Positions 36,474-46,895 of a stretch of 64,000 nt of DNA are shown piece after piece (positions within the stretch are counted from its first letter, which is position 1; each line of letters opens with the position of its first letter). Origin of the DNA: an uncultured cyanobacterium (GTDB lineage Bacteria; Cyanobacteriota; Cyanobacteriia; Cyanobacteriales; Nostocaceae); assembly GCA_903848645.1 (NCBI GenBank), contig CAINGU010000040.1:62001-126000 (forward strand), read 5' to 3'. The notes under the pieces are model-generated. The model did not search any database. It was not told where the DNA came from and was given only the letters and a program-made list of their open reading frames with translations. The position numbers were made by a program, and so were the translations under genes.

Positions 36474-36702
36474 ATTTCAATATGTTATTCACTTGATAGA
36501 TGCTAAAAATTCTATTGAATACATTTAAATATAAGCACTGCTGATACACAAACGTATATTCACGTATTTTTCTGTTTTTTCTAAACATAGAGAAAACGAA
36601 AGTTAGCATTTTATGAAAAGATAAAATATCTCTATAAATATACTAATTAAATTTACCTGCAAGAACTTCTACACAAGTAGCGATATAAAGTCAAAAATAT
36701 TT

Positions 36703-39402
36703 CTATACTGCACCTTGACGAATCATTTCAAATCCATATACATAGATATCCGCAACTTTATAGCGTTTTTCTTTTTCTCGCCATTCAATAATACCAATCT
36801 CACTTAAAAAAGAAACAAATTCTTCAAAACCTGCTATATCACGCGCTGAATCTTGCCATACTTCTTGTAACTGTTCTTTAGATAAGAAAGCCAATTTACC
36901 CTTGAGAGAATCAAAAAATTTAGTTAAATCACGATATTCCTCTTTAATTTCTTCGCAGCGTTTTTCTGATGCTTTTTTCAAGCCAAATTCTAGGGAATTT
37001 CCTTGAAGTAGGCGGTCTGTACGGAATTTGCTTGATGATTGTCCTTTATAGGTTAGTTCTTGTTCTTTTGCTCCTTTGAGGAATATACTTAAACTACGAG
37101 GAAAAGTAGTACCACTGGGGTCTGTTAATCTTTCATAAACCCATCGAGATACATTTTTAGCTCTATTTCCACCTCGACGACGGCTTCCCCAAAGTAGTTC
37201 TAATGCTTTATCAATAGCCTCTTCACTAGCTTGATCAATACTTTCAACAGCAATAGGAGAGGATCGATCAACTAAATTCTTGAACTCTTTAGACTGTATT
37301 ACTTGGCGAAGTGCTAACCGTAAAAAATCAATTTTAGCCCACTGTAAGATAATATCTCTTCCGGTAAAATGACTTTTATTGTCAAAACTTAAACGATTCC
37401 ATATATCCTCTCTCAAGAAAATTTTGAATCTAATTTCTGTTAATCTGTTAGCATCACAAGATTGAACTAATTGAAATAAGCCAGTGAGTGCTTGTTGTCT
37501 TATTCCTTCTCTTTCAGGAAAATCTTCATCTAAATCATCGTAAAGAAACCATAGTTTTTGAGAATTATTTCCGACTTCTTCATCAAGAAGAATGTTAATA
37601 GCATCTTTGACTATAAGACATAGTTCAGAGTTAGTAGATAATTCTAATAAGGCTTGAGTGCATTCAGACTGCCATTTTTCTTTAGGTAAATTATTGATGA
37701 TTTTATTCAGTTCAGCAAACTTTGTACCTTTCTTACCTTTAGGAAACTTAAATAAATTTTCCTGATGACATCTAAGCAGTAAATAAGCTCTCCATAAAGC
37801 TTCCCATGTGCCACTATTTTCCTGCAAATTTTTATGAATATATTCAAAATCCCCACGAGATGGGCGACTTTCCTGAAATCTACCATGTGCTGACAAAAAT
37901 ACAGTATTATCTAACCGTCCATGAGCTAGTTTTTGAGCAACAATTTTGTATTTTAAAAAAAGCAAATATAGCGCAGTTTTACCTGTTCCTTTTCGTCCTC
38001 TAATTAGGCAGGTTGTATTGTCTAAAAATCTTTCAAAATCAGTGGTGCGCTGAAATAAAAGACTCAAATCTTGTTTCTGATCCGCAGCATCAGCACTTAC
38101 TTCAGGAAATTGCAGACTTTCAATAATTTTCCATCGCTGATCTATAGTATTTAAAACATTGCTACGGTTAATTTCATCAGTTGTTTCATCAATTAAGTTA
38201 GCAATTTTAGTGTAGTAATCTTGCATTCCTGGTGCAGGATAGCTGTCAGCTAAAGCAATTGGCAAAAGATAAGGAACTACTAAAAGTTCTTCTATTGAAG
38301 TTTGAGAATTATCTAAATCCGACTCATCTTCATCTGTTTCATAGTTTTCATTGGTTGTCGTTTTTATCCTATTTAGCAATGATTCCCAAATAGATTTTAC
38401 TTTAGATAAACCGATTTTAGTAACATCAGGGACGGGAGAAAAAACAAAATTAATTGATAATTTATTAAGGTTTTGAAGTGATTGTAAAAGTAGTTCTATT
38501 CCCTGTTTATTCTGTTCATTAGGAAAAAGAAAAATAATTGCTTCATCAGCAGCTTGGATTAATGATAAAGCTCCCCATTGATTAATTCCAGTTCTTGAAT
38601 CAATTAAGAGAATATCTGGTTTTAATTGTTCGTAAATTTCCCGCTTGAAAACAGTCCAAAGATTTTGATCTCCATCAATAACAGTATTAGCATGAAGATC
38701 ATCAACCTTAGAAATATAATCAAGACTAAGACAACCAGCAGGAACAACAAATAATCTTCCTGTAGCGTTAGGTATTCTCACTTCACCAAATATTTCAGTA
38801 ATGGAAATACTCGCTTTTATTCCTTCTGGTAAATAAGAACGTTCATAAAAATAATCAACAATTCCATATTTTGGTTGTGGTTGCAGGTTAAATGCTGTAC
38901 TTAAACCAGGGGCTTCTAAATCTAAATCTACAGCCACAACTTTACGTCCTCGCATTGCTAAAATCCAAGCAACATGAGTTAATGCTGTAGTGCGTCCTAC
39001 TCCTCCTTTAAAAGAATAAAATGTAACTGTTCTGGGTAGACTAAGTTCGCGCTGTGGTGCTATTGATTGATTTTGCGGGTTTGCTGCTTGGATAGCTAAA
39101 TCTTGCCAAGTATGTATTGATGCTGAATCAACAATCTGTGGTGGTGAAAGATTGAGTGATTCTGCTTCTTGAAGTGTATATAGGGAGAGAAAACCAGGAG
39201 ATAAATGAGGAACTTGTGATTTAAGTAAGTTAGAAATTTGTTCTTTGCGTTGAGGAATAGATAAACTTATAAAGCGATCGCTTACAATAGTTAAATTTAA
39301 TAAACCGGATGTAGAAATATTTACATCAACCCATTCTTGTGAATTCTGTACATACTGGTTTTTAATTTCCTGTTTTAGTAAAATCTGCCAATTTTCCTGC
39401 AT
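36703..39402 (-). CDS. Double P-loop ATPase: KGGVGR ParA-like module plus AAA-like module
   Basis: 899 aa. Residues 1-120 unknown. The SIMIBI module follows: deviant Walker A FYSFKGGVGRTTALTHVA (128-145, Arg in place of the usual Lys of KGGVGKTT), VVAVDLDLEAPGLSTAF (Walker A' region), DILLIDSRTGI (Walker B). An acidic linker ~350-370. The second P-loop is GRKGTGKT (469-476) with Walker B LWFLYDDLDE (617-626) and an arginine-rich stretch WGSRRRGGNRAKN. The C-terminal ~100 residues look winged-helix-like. KGGVGR ATPases of this kind are known only as an uncharacterised family. The HEPN-like gene lies 12 bp upstream on the same strand. Confidence 0.85.
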   Translation of the reverse strand: MQENWQILLKQEIKNQYVQNSQEWVDVNISTSGLLNLTIVSDRFISLSIPQRKEQISNLLKSQVPHLSPGFLSLYTLQEAESLNLSPPQIVDSASIHTWQDLAIQAANPQNQSIAPQRELSLPRTVTFYSFKGGVGRTTALTHVAWILAMRGRKVVAVDLDLEAPGLSTAFNLQPQPKYGIVDYFYERSYLPEGIKASISITEIFGEVRIPNATGRLFVVPAGCLSLDYISKVDDLHANTVIDGDQNLWTVFKREIYEQLKPDILLIDSRTGINQWGALSLIQAADEAIIFLFPNEQNKQGIELLLQSLQNLNKLSINFVFSPVPDVTKIGLSKVKSIWESLLNRIKTTTNENYETDEDESDLDNSQTSIEELLVVPYLLPIALADSYPAPGMQDYYTKIANLIDETTDEINRSNVLNTIDQRWKIIESLQFPEVSADAADQKQDLSLLFQRTTDFERFLDNTTCLIRGRKGTGKTALYLLFLKYKIVAQKLAHGRLDNTVFLSAHGRFQESRPSRGDFEYIHKNLQENSGTWEALWRAYLLLRCHQENLFKFPKGKKGTKFAELNKIINNLPKEKWQSECTQALLELSTNSELCLIVKDAINILLDEEVGNNSQKLWFLYDDLDEDFPEREGIRQQALTGLFQLVQSCDANRLTEIRFKIFLREDIWNRLSFDNKSHFTGRDIILQWAKIDFLRLALRQVIQSKEFKNLVDRSSPIAVESIDQASEEAIDKALELLWGSRRRGGNRAKNVSRWVYERLTDPSGTTFPRSLSIFLKGAKEQELTYKGQSSSKFRTDRLLQGNSLEFGLKKASEKRCEEIKEEYRDLTKFFDSLKGKLAFLSKEQLQEVWQDSARDIAGFEEFVSFLSEIGIIEWREKEKRYKVADIYVYGFEMIRQGAV

Positions 39403-39414
39403 TTAATCACCTCT

Positions 39415-39807
39415 TTAAAGTTGAGTAGCTTGCTTCAGTAACCAACTTTTAATACTTGTATATGCGTATAACCAGCGTTTGTAATTTAATTCATCAGGTT
39501 CGATACTAGAATAACGCATATCTATGAAATGTTGACCCATTGGATTTTCTACTTGATCAAGCCATTTCCTTCCTTCTGAAAAATTATCAATTCTGGATTT
39601 AAGTTTATTATGTTGTTTAAGAAGTTCTGTGTAACTATGTGTTCTTAAGTTCTGACTTGTAACCCCAGGTAGAGTATTACAAATAATTGCTTTTAGTAAG
39701 CACTCAATGGTTACACCACCAAAGTGCATAGCTCCAACTTTCCTAACAGGGTTTAGTGTTTTAGTATCAGTATGGCGCTCCATAAAAGCTGCCTGGTAAT
39801 CTTCCAT
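39415..39807 (-). CDS. HEPN-like small protein paired with the double ATPase
   Basis: 130 aa, all-helical. AMHFGGVTIECLLKAIICNTLPG then LRTHSYTELLKQHNKL and a C-terminal helix ending SWLLKQATQL match the layout of HEPN four-helix proteins (the ECLLKA..H-x-x-x-LL pattern). I do not see the RX4-6H ribonuclease motif of toxic HEPNs, so it may be a non-catalytic HEPN or use another site. It is 12 bp upstream of the ATPase start, implying one operon; 135 bp separate it from groEL. Confidence 0.65.
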   Translation of the reverse strand: MEDYQAAFMERHTDTKTLNPVRKVGAMHFGGVTIECLLKAIICNTLPGVTSQNLRTHSYTELLKQHNKLKSRIDNFSEGRKWLDQVENPMGQHFIDMRYSSIEPDELNYKRWLYAYTSIKSWLLKQATQL

Positions 39808-39942
39808 ACTTGTTAAACTTAAAGTTCAAGCTTGATTCAGTATATTATTAAATTGGGACTTTTTGGCTAAAAATTAACCATTAACAACAAAAACAGCCGC
39901 CCCCTTGCGGAAGCGGCCATTATTTAAAGGTAGGAAAAGATT

Positions 39943-41622
<1,680 letters not shown>

Positions 41623-41687
41623 TCAAAGAAATTGGTGAGTGGTGAACAGGTAATTCGGAAAACTCCTTACCCATCACCCATGCCCAA

Positions 41688-41999
41688 TTAGCTGACGATT
41701 GCTAAAATGTCTTTTTCAGAAAGTAGTACATATTCTTCTGTAGCCAGCTTGATATCAGTGCCAGCGTACTTGGAGTACAACACTTTATCGCCAACATTAA
41801 TGTCCATTGTTTGACGAGTACCGTCATCATTGCGCTTGCCAGGTCCAACAGCGGCGATTTCGCCTACTTGGGGTTTTTCCTGAGCATTATCGGGCAAATA
41901 CAAACCGCCTGCGGTTTTTTCTTGGGGGGCGCTAACTTTGATAAAAACGCGATCGCCCAGGGGCTTAACGGTGGAAACGCTTAGAGATACAGCTGCCAT
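41688..41999 (-). CDS. groS: Co-chaperonin GroES
   Basis: 103 aa. Heptameric lid of GroEL. Visible: [27 protein letters not shown] with the mobile loop, [39 protein letters not shown]. First gene of the groESL operon, with K-box and CIRCE upstream. Confidence 0.98.
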   Translation of the reverse strand: MAAVSLSVSTVKPLGDRVFIKVSAPQEKTAGGLYLPDNAQEKPQVGEIAAVGPGKRNDDGTRQTMDINVGDKVLYSKYAGTDIKLATEEYVLLSEKDILAIVS

Positions 42000-42017
42000 A
42001 CAAAATTTTTTGCTAAA

Positions 42018-42044
42018 TTAGCACTCTCGACTCATGACTGCTAA
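42018..42044 (-). promoter_or_regulatory. CIRCE operator upstream of groESL
   Basis: TTAGCACTC, 9-bp spacer, GACTGCTAA: matches the HrcA-binding CIRCE (TTAGCACTC-N9-GAGTGCTAA) except for one base in the second arm. The palindrome extends outward as GCTAAA...TTTAGC (42012-42050). It lies 19 bp before the groES start codon. Confidence 0.93.
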
Positions 42045-42062
42045 TTTAGCGAAAGATGGGAC

Positions 42063-42068
42063 ATAATA
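42063..42068 (-). promoter_or_regulatory. Candidate -10 box of groESL
   Basis: TATTAT on the minus strand, between the K-box (upstream) and CIRCE (downstream), the spacing expected for the groESL promoter. No good -35 hexamer; inferred. Confidence 0.5.
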
Positions 42069-42083
42069 GCAATCATGGCTTGT

Positions 42084-42099
42084 GTACGGGTTTCCGAAC
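42084..42099 (-). promoter_or_regulatory. K-box upstream of groESL
   Basis: On the minus strand GTTCGG-AAAC-CCGTAC, an exact fit to the cyanobacterial K-box GTTCGG-NNAN-CCNNAC that contributes to light-responsive groESL control. Positioned upstream of CIRCE as in Anabaena. Confidence 0.85.
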
Positions 42100-42304
42100 T
42101 AAAGCTAGGGTGGCGATACTTAAGTGCAAATATCTAATTATTTTAGTTGTCAGGGTTTGTTGCGTAAGTAATGAATATTTTGATATGGACAACTTTATTT
42201 GCAAACTTGGGAAATTGTTATAGAACTGTAATCAGGGATCTACTCAATGAGTAACAGCACAGTGATCCACGAACAGGCATCTCATCCCCAAAACTACTAG
42301 GGAG

Positions 42305-42416
42305 CAGGGAACAGGGAACAGGGAACAGGGAACAGGGAACAGGGAACAGGGAACAGTGAGTAATTACCAATTACCAATTACCCATTACCAATTACCAATT
42401 ACCAATTACCCATTCC
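42305..42416. repeat. Tandem CAGGGAA heptamers followed by TTACCAA heptamers
   Basis: Seven exact CAGGGAA units (42305-42353), a short junction, then about eight TTACCAA/TTACCCA units (42361-42416). Two different heptamer families side by side. Confidence 0.95.
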
Positions 42417-43007
42417 TCATGCACACAAACAGATAAATGCTCGAATCTGTTACAAATCGGCTAGTCTAGAACTTGGGGATGCTGTAAACAAGGGCTGGGG
42501 AAGCAATAACCCCATCTGTCACCACACAGTCTTTCGATAGGCATCTTCACAACCCAAGCCAAAAACTTGCGTGTTTGTTGTTCTAGAACGATAATGGTAG
42601 TTTACCTAGATGGGGTCTGGTATCGCCAATTAAATCCAGAAGTCATGAGAGCAGGTCCTCCAAGACCAGTACATTGGCAATGAGTATGGTGAAAAAATCT
42701 GTATTTTTAACCCATGCTTGTCCAAAAAATTCCCCGGTTGATTTTGAACCTCTGATAGAGGCTTCACATCCGAAGGATAAGTAAAGCAGCAGTATACCAA
42801 TGAAAGCGTGGGTGAGTTTTGAGCTAGGGTCATCTTGAAAAAATACCAACTTGTGAATCACAAGAACGATAATTTAATCAGGGTTTTTTAGCCTGCACCT
42901 TTCAAACGGATCTATAATAGCGCATTATAAAGACTACTGCTATACGTATCCTTACTAGACTTTTTCCATCCACCTGGAATTCTGTTGAAAGTGACTACCA
43001 CTTTTAA

Positions 43008-43061
43008 GACTTCGGGAGGGTTAAAGTAAGTTAAGTGGGAAAAAAGACAACATCCGAAGTC
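43008..43061 (+). promoter_or_regulatory. Stem in the leader of the NarL-type regulator
   Basis: GACTTCGG (43008-43015) and CCGAAGTC (43054-43061) are perfectly complementary across a 38-base loop, 35 bp before the start codon. It might be an RNA leader structure or a protein-binding inverted repeat; function unknown. Confidence 0.35.
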
Positions 43062-43095
43062 ATCCACCATACAGGATAACTATATCAATACCTTA

Positions 43096-43773
43096 ATGGA
43101 TCGAAGCGCGACAAGTGCCACAGTTATGAAAGAACCCAGCATGAAAGACCACAAACGACTTCTACTTATTGATGATGACCCTAACCTCATCTTGCTGGTG
43201 AAGGATTACTTAGAATTCCGGGGCTATGAAGTCATCACGGCTGAAAACGGCAGAGAAGCTCTAGAACTTCTAGAAACGGAAGTTCCAGATATGATCATCT
43301 GTGACGTGATGATGCCGGAAATGGACGGATACACTTTTGTCGAACAAGTGCGACAAACCGAACGCACTAGTTGGATTCCCGTTCTTTTCCTCTCAGCTAA
43401 AGGTCAAAGTGCAGACCGAGTTAAGGGTTTAAACAAAGGTGCGGACGTATATATGGTCAAGCCCTTTGAACCAGAAGAACTCGTAGCACAAGTAGAATCC
43501 TCACTTAAGCAAACTGTTCGTTGGAAAGAACATCAAACTAAAGGCGGCGAGAACGGTTCTCGTATCCAAGTTCCTTTCGATGTCCAGTTAACCCCAACCG
43601 AACTGAAAGTAGTCCAGTTCGTAGCTAGGGGTTTAGCAAACCGCGAAATCGCTGAAGAATTAAATGTTAGTCAGCGGACTGTTGAAAGCCACGTGTCCAA
43701 TATGTTGGGCAAAACTAATCTCCACAACCGTACTGAATTAGCACGTTGGGCGATTGAAAATCAAATGGCTTAG
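43096..43773 (+). CDS. NarL/LuxR-type response regulator
   Basis: 225 aa. Receiver domain: LLLIDDDPNLILLVKDYLE with the acidic pair, phospho-acceptor Asp in MIICDVMMPEMDGY, Lys in YMVKPFEPEEL. Output: LuxR-type HTH, LTPTELKVVQFVARGLANREIAEELNVSQRTVESHVSNMLGK. This is the highly conserved cyanobacterial NarL-type regulator of Ycf29-like type; cognate kinase and targets are not visible here. An internal start at 43141 (MKDHKRLLLIDDD) would remove 15 residues and is close to the family norm. Confidence 0.92.
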   Translation: MDRSATSATVMKEPSMKDHKRLLLIDDDPNLILLVKDYLEFRGYEVITAENGREALELLETEVPDMIICDVMMPEMDGYTFVEQVRQTERTSWIPVLFLSAKGQSADRVKGLNKGADVYMVKPFEPEELVAQVESSLKQTVRWKEHQTKGGENGSRIQVPFDVQLTPTELKVVQFVARGLANREIAEELNVSQRTVESHVSNMLGKTNLHNRTELARWAIENQMA

Positions 43774-43783
43774 ACAATTTTAG

Positions 43784-43807
43784 ATTTTGGATTTTGGATT
43801 TTGGATT
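43784..43807. repeat. ATTTTGG heptamers after the response regulator
   Basis: Three ATTTTGG units plus a partial, 11 bp after the stop codon. Confidence 0.8.
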
Positions 43808-43857
43808 ATTTATCTAAGGTCTAAAGTCCAAAATTTTTGATTGGTAATTTAGAAAAA

Positions 43858-44439
43858 TTACGCTGGAGGTTGAAAATTTACATCTTCATAAAGTTGCACC
43901 ATTGTTCCCTCAAAGTTAATGCTGTGTAATTGAAATGAACTTTCTTCTCCTGCATAAGACTGTAATACCCAAAGTCCCTCTTCATTGCGTCGAAAACATT
44001 CAACTCTCGGTTTTTTTGGATTAATTAAAATATATTCTTGTAAAGTTTCTAAAGTTTGATAATCGGCGAATTTATCACCTCGATCAAATCCTTCTGTAGA
44101 ATCAGATAAAACTTCAATTATTAAACAAGGAAATCTTTTATATCCTGGTGTTTCTTGATCACGTTGGTCGCAAGTTACCATAATATCAGGATAAAAAAAT
44201 CTATTTAAAGATTCAATTCTGGCTTTCATATCAGAAATATATACCCGACAACCAGAACCACGCACATGATTACGAAGTAGTGTAAACAAGTTTCCAGCAA
44301 TGGTAACATGAGGATCTAGTGCGCCAGCCATTGCGTAGATATATCCATCAATATATTCATGCTTGACAGGGCTGTTTTCTTCTAATTCTAAATATTCTTC
44401 TGGGGTGATGTAAATTTGGGGAGAAGCAACCATATTCAA
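43858..44439 (-). CDS. Uma2-family putative nuclease
   Basis: 193 aa. DUF820/Uma2: YITPEEYLELEENSPVKHEYIDGYIYAMAGA, YPDIMVTCD, CLIIEVLSDSTEGFDRGDKFADYQTLETLQEYILINP with the Asp, Glu, Lys core. Second Uma2 of the window; not close in sequence to that at 31.3 kb. Start may be Met3 (MVASPQ). Lies 42 bp downstream of the parA-like gene, same strand. Confidence 0.92.
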   Translation of the reverse strand: MNMVASPQIYITPEEYLELEENSPVKHEYIDGYIYAMAGALDPHVTIAGNLFTLLRNHVRGSGCRVYISDMKARIESLNRFFYPDIMVTCDQRDQETPGYKRFPCLIIEVLSDSTEGFDRGDKFADYQTLETLQEYILINPKKPRVECFRRNEEGLWVLQSYAGEESSFQLHSINFEGTMVQLYEDVNFQPPA

Positions 44440-44481
44440 AACCTCACAAATAAGATCAGATGTAGGGTTAATACCTGCTAT

Positions 44482-45354
44482 TCACACTAAACTAGCCATT
44501 TGTAACAGATTAACAGAATCCTGATTTAGTCTTTGGATAAATTCCTTAGTTAATTTTACCATTGCCTCATGGGTATCACCATATTTTTGTTTGTATGTTA
44601 GCTGCATACTAAAATCTAAACTTTCGGCGACTTTCGCTCTTTCTGGGATTTTATTAGCGAAAGTTGGGGGAAAAAAAGGATTGACAATAATAAAGTTTAA
44701 ATTCTGTGTTTGAGCAACTGTTCCGTTATAACGAGAAATTAAAGTTCCTATGGGGTTGAGGTGATGTTCATAATCTTGATTAAACTTCTCAATCTGTTTT
44801 AGTAATAGTTCTAAACCGTGAATTGACATTCGACTAGGTACACAGGGCATAATACAAAAGTCACTGGCATAAAATGCGCTTTTGATAATATTATTAATAC
44901 TGGGTGGACAGTCTATTAAAATATAGTCATATTCTGTTAGTAATGGCGTGAGAACTTGACGCAAAATAAAAACAGAACTGTCTGGTAAATTCTCTTGAAT
45001 TTCAAATAATCCTGGACTGCTAGGAATTAGATGCAAGCAATCAAAAGAGTTTTTATTTCTGACATTAGAAACTGCTTCTTTAACTATAAATTTATCATAA
45101 TCACCAGTTCTTAAAAAAAGTTCCGCATTTTTCAACAAAAAAGGTAATGTCAGTCCTCGGTGATTATATTGCCATTCCCAGACTTCCTCAGACATTAAGC
45201 CAGTAGTTAAGTTACTTTGGGGGTCTAAGTCAATAGCAAGAACACGCTGGCTATACATTGTATCTCCGGCTAAATACTCCGCTAAGGCCATAACGAGGGT
45301 AGTTTTGCCAACTCCACCCTTAAGGTTGCAAACACTAATTACTTTAGCTGTCAT
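44482..45354 (-). CDS. ParA-family ATPase, orphan
   Basis: 290 aa. Deviant Walker A CNLKGGVGKTTLVMALAEYL, Walker A' VLAIDLDPQSNLTTGL, Walker B YDYILIDCPPS. ParA ATPases position DNA, proteins or membranes by ATP-driven gradients. No ParB gene is adjacent; the next gene upstream on the same strand is a zinc-ribbon membrane protein. So either an orphan chromosome-positioning factor or part of a membrane-linked positioning set. Confidence 0.92.
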   Translation of the reverse strand: MTAKVISVCNLKGGVGKTTLVMALAEYLAGDTMYSQRVLAIDLDPQSNLTTGLMSEEVWEWQYNHRGLTLPFLLKNAELFLRTGDYDKFIVKEAVSNVRNKNSFDCLHLIPSSPGLFEIQENLPDSSVFILRQVLTPLLTEYDYILIDCPPSINNIIKSAFYASDFCIMPCVPSRMSIHGLELLLKQIEKFNQDYEHHLNPIGTLISRYNGTVAQTQNLNFIIVNPFFPPTFANKIPERAKVAESLDFSMQLTYKQKYGDTHEAMVKLTKEFIQRLNQDSVNLLQMASLV

Positions 45355-45438
45355 ATTTTTTGGTAGATGCTGTATTTATGGAGCTACTATTCTATTTTGC
45401 CCGAAAATGGTACAAAATTAACAACTAAAACAGTAATT

Positions 45439-46677
45439 TTACGTGGTACTAGAATTTTGATCAGCACCACAATGATGACAATAAGGTAATTCTTTATAAG
45501 TCAAGTTATGACAGTTATGGCATTCAACATATTGATAATAACCGCAGTGGGGACAGTGGCTATCTTGAGGACGAATTTTCTTGGCGCACCGAATACAACG
45601 TGATTTTTGGATTCTGCTAACTGCTTGAACTTTAGGATTAAATACAACTGTTTGGAAGAATTTAATCATGCCAAAACCAACTAAGGGAATTAGCAAAATA
45701 TAAGCGTAACTAATTAGGAAAATTAATCCACCAAACAGGGAAATAATGATATTAAAAAAGGCTTGAAATATTATACCAATTTGCAGAAATTCAAATATTT
45801 TTAGAATTAACGGAATTAAAAATATAACTAATAAATGCCAGCTAATTAATGCTATTAATCCATATCCTCTGCGTTGGCTGAAGTTATTAACTAATAAGGC
45901 AATAAGAATGAGTGGGAGTAAAAAGATAGCCTGAAATACTAACTGAATGCTGGGATACCAAAATGATGCGTCTTTATAACCTTTTTTAACTTCATTAAAT
46001 TTAGTTTCATCTTTGAGAAAAGATAGGAAATTAATACTTTCAGGCTTTGTCAGTAGTTGATTTTGCAGGTTAGCAATTTCCTGTTTTAAGGTGGAAATTT
46101 TCTGGCTATTTTGTGTTAATTCCTGTTTAGCTTTTTCGGCGCGAACTTGATTAATAGAATTACCTGAAGACTGGCCAGCAATTTTTTCTAATAGTGTGGA
46201 ATCATATTGATTACGAATAGTAGCATTTGTTTGTTCAAGTTTATTAATCTGATCTTGTGTCTGATTTATTGTTATGAGAATTTTCTGATTTTGAGAATTA
46301 TTCAGTTTATCTTTAGATTCACCATAGTTCAAACATATTTCAGAAACCTTACCCAAATGTCCAACTTCTGCGTCTTGATATCTTTGCCGAATTCTTTGCT
46401 CATTGCTACCATAAGGTAATGAACTTCTCAAAAATTCATAATCTTTATTTTTAGTAGTTTGTGTTTTATAACTATTCCATTCTGAATAACATGGATAAGC
46501 TTGAGTTGGACTAAGATGCCATTCACTAATATTATTTAAACCCGTAAAAACATTAATTAAAATAAAAATATCAACTAAAATAATGACAATCAAACTCACT
46601 TTATTTAGTGGTTCGTTGTTTACCGTTCGAGAGTTATTAAAAAACTGATTTGAAAGACGGCGTATTCTGGTAAACAT
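45439..46677 (-). CDS. Membrane protein with coiled coil and C-terminal double zinc ribbon
   Basis: 412 aa. One TM near residues 28-48, a soluble coiled-coil region (~130-205, NQTQDQINKLEQTNATI...), four or more TMs (~240-345), then a Cys-rich tail CIRCAKKIRPQDSHCPHCG and CHNCHNLTYKELPYCHHCG, i.e. two zinc-ribbon units (CxxC ... CxxC). Unknown function. It is 84 bp upstream of the orphan parA on the same strand and divergent from another membrane protein gene. Confidence 0.7.
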   Translation of the reverse strand: MFTRIRRLSNQFFNNSRTVNNEPLNKVSLIVIILVDIFILINVFTGLNNISEWHLSPTQAYPCYSEWNSYKTQTTKNKDYEFLRSSLPYGSNEQRIRQRYQDAEVGHLGKVSEICLNYGESKDKLNNSQNQKILITINQTQDQINKLEQTNATIRNQYDSTLLEKIAGQSSGNSINQVRAEKAKQELTQNSQKISTLKQEIANLQNQLLTKPESINFLSFLKDETKFNEVKKGYKDASFWYPSIQLVFQAIFLLPLILIALLVNNFSQRRGYGLIALISWHLLVIFLIPLILKIFEFLQIGIIFQAFFNIIISLFGGLIFLISYAYILLIPLVGFGMIKFFQTVVFNPKVQAVSRIQKSRCIRCAKKIRPQDSHCPHCGYYQYVECHNCHNLTYKELPYCHHCGADQNSSTT

Positions 46678-46774
46678 ATAAACAGGATTCAGAATAGTTA
46701 CAACTGAAATTAATTTACCACTTTCTGGTTACTTGTTTATTTTAAAGCATTTTTAGTTGACTTCACTTTTTTTG

Positions 46775-46802
46775 TCTCACGCAGAGGCGCAGAGTCACAG
46801 AG
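46775..46802. repeat. Dispersed CACGCAGAGGCGCAGAGG-type repeat
   Basis: CTCACGCAGAGGCGCAGAG in the divergent spacer between two membrane protein genes. Confidence 0.7.
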
Positions 46803-46895
46803 AGAAATCAAGAGTGTGGTATAAATATTAAGTTTAAAGTGACACTATGGTGATACTATAGTTATACTATTCGTACAGCTTACCTTATATTAGTT

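Larger units (their letters stand above)
42100..43095. other. ~1-kb gene-poor region with repeat arrays
   Basis: Between the groESL promoter and the NarL-type regulator. Contains the heptamer arrays at 42305-42416 and a stem at 43008-43061. A 29-codon plus-strand frame (42594-42683; MVVYLDGVWYRQL...) is tidy but unproven. Overlapping minus-strand frames at 42630-42861 look like chance. A TATAAT-like hexamer at about 42912 could be the promoter for the regulator gene. No RNA gene was recognised, but a small RNA could lie in 42160-42300 or 42420-42600. Confidence 0.5.

Noticed and set aside
36703..39402. Calling the 899-aa ATPase a plasmid partition protein
   Set aside because: KGGVGR variant, a second P-loop module, and no ParB or centromere repeats nearby.
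42160..42600. A tRNA, tmRNA or 6S RNA in the groES-response regulator gap
   Set aside because: No cloverleaf, no GGTTCGAATCC-like T-arm, no tmRNA start or tag frame found by eye.
42630..42861. Two overlapping minus-strand frames of 67 and 72 aa
   Set aside because: Out of frame with each other, no motif, compositionally like random AT-rich DNA.
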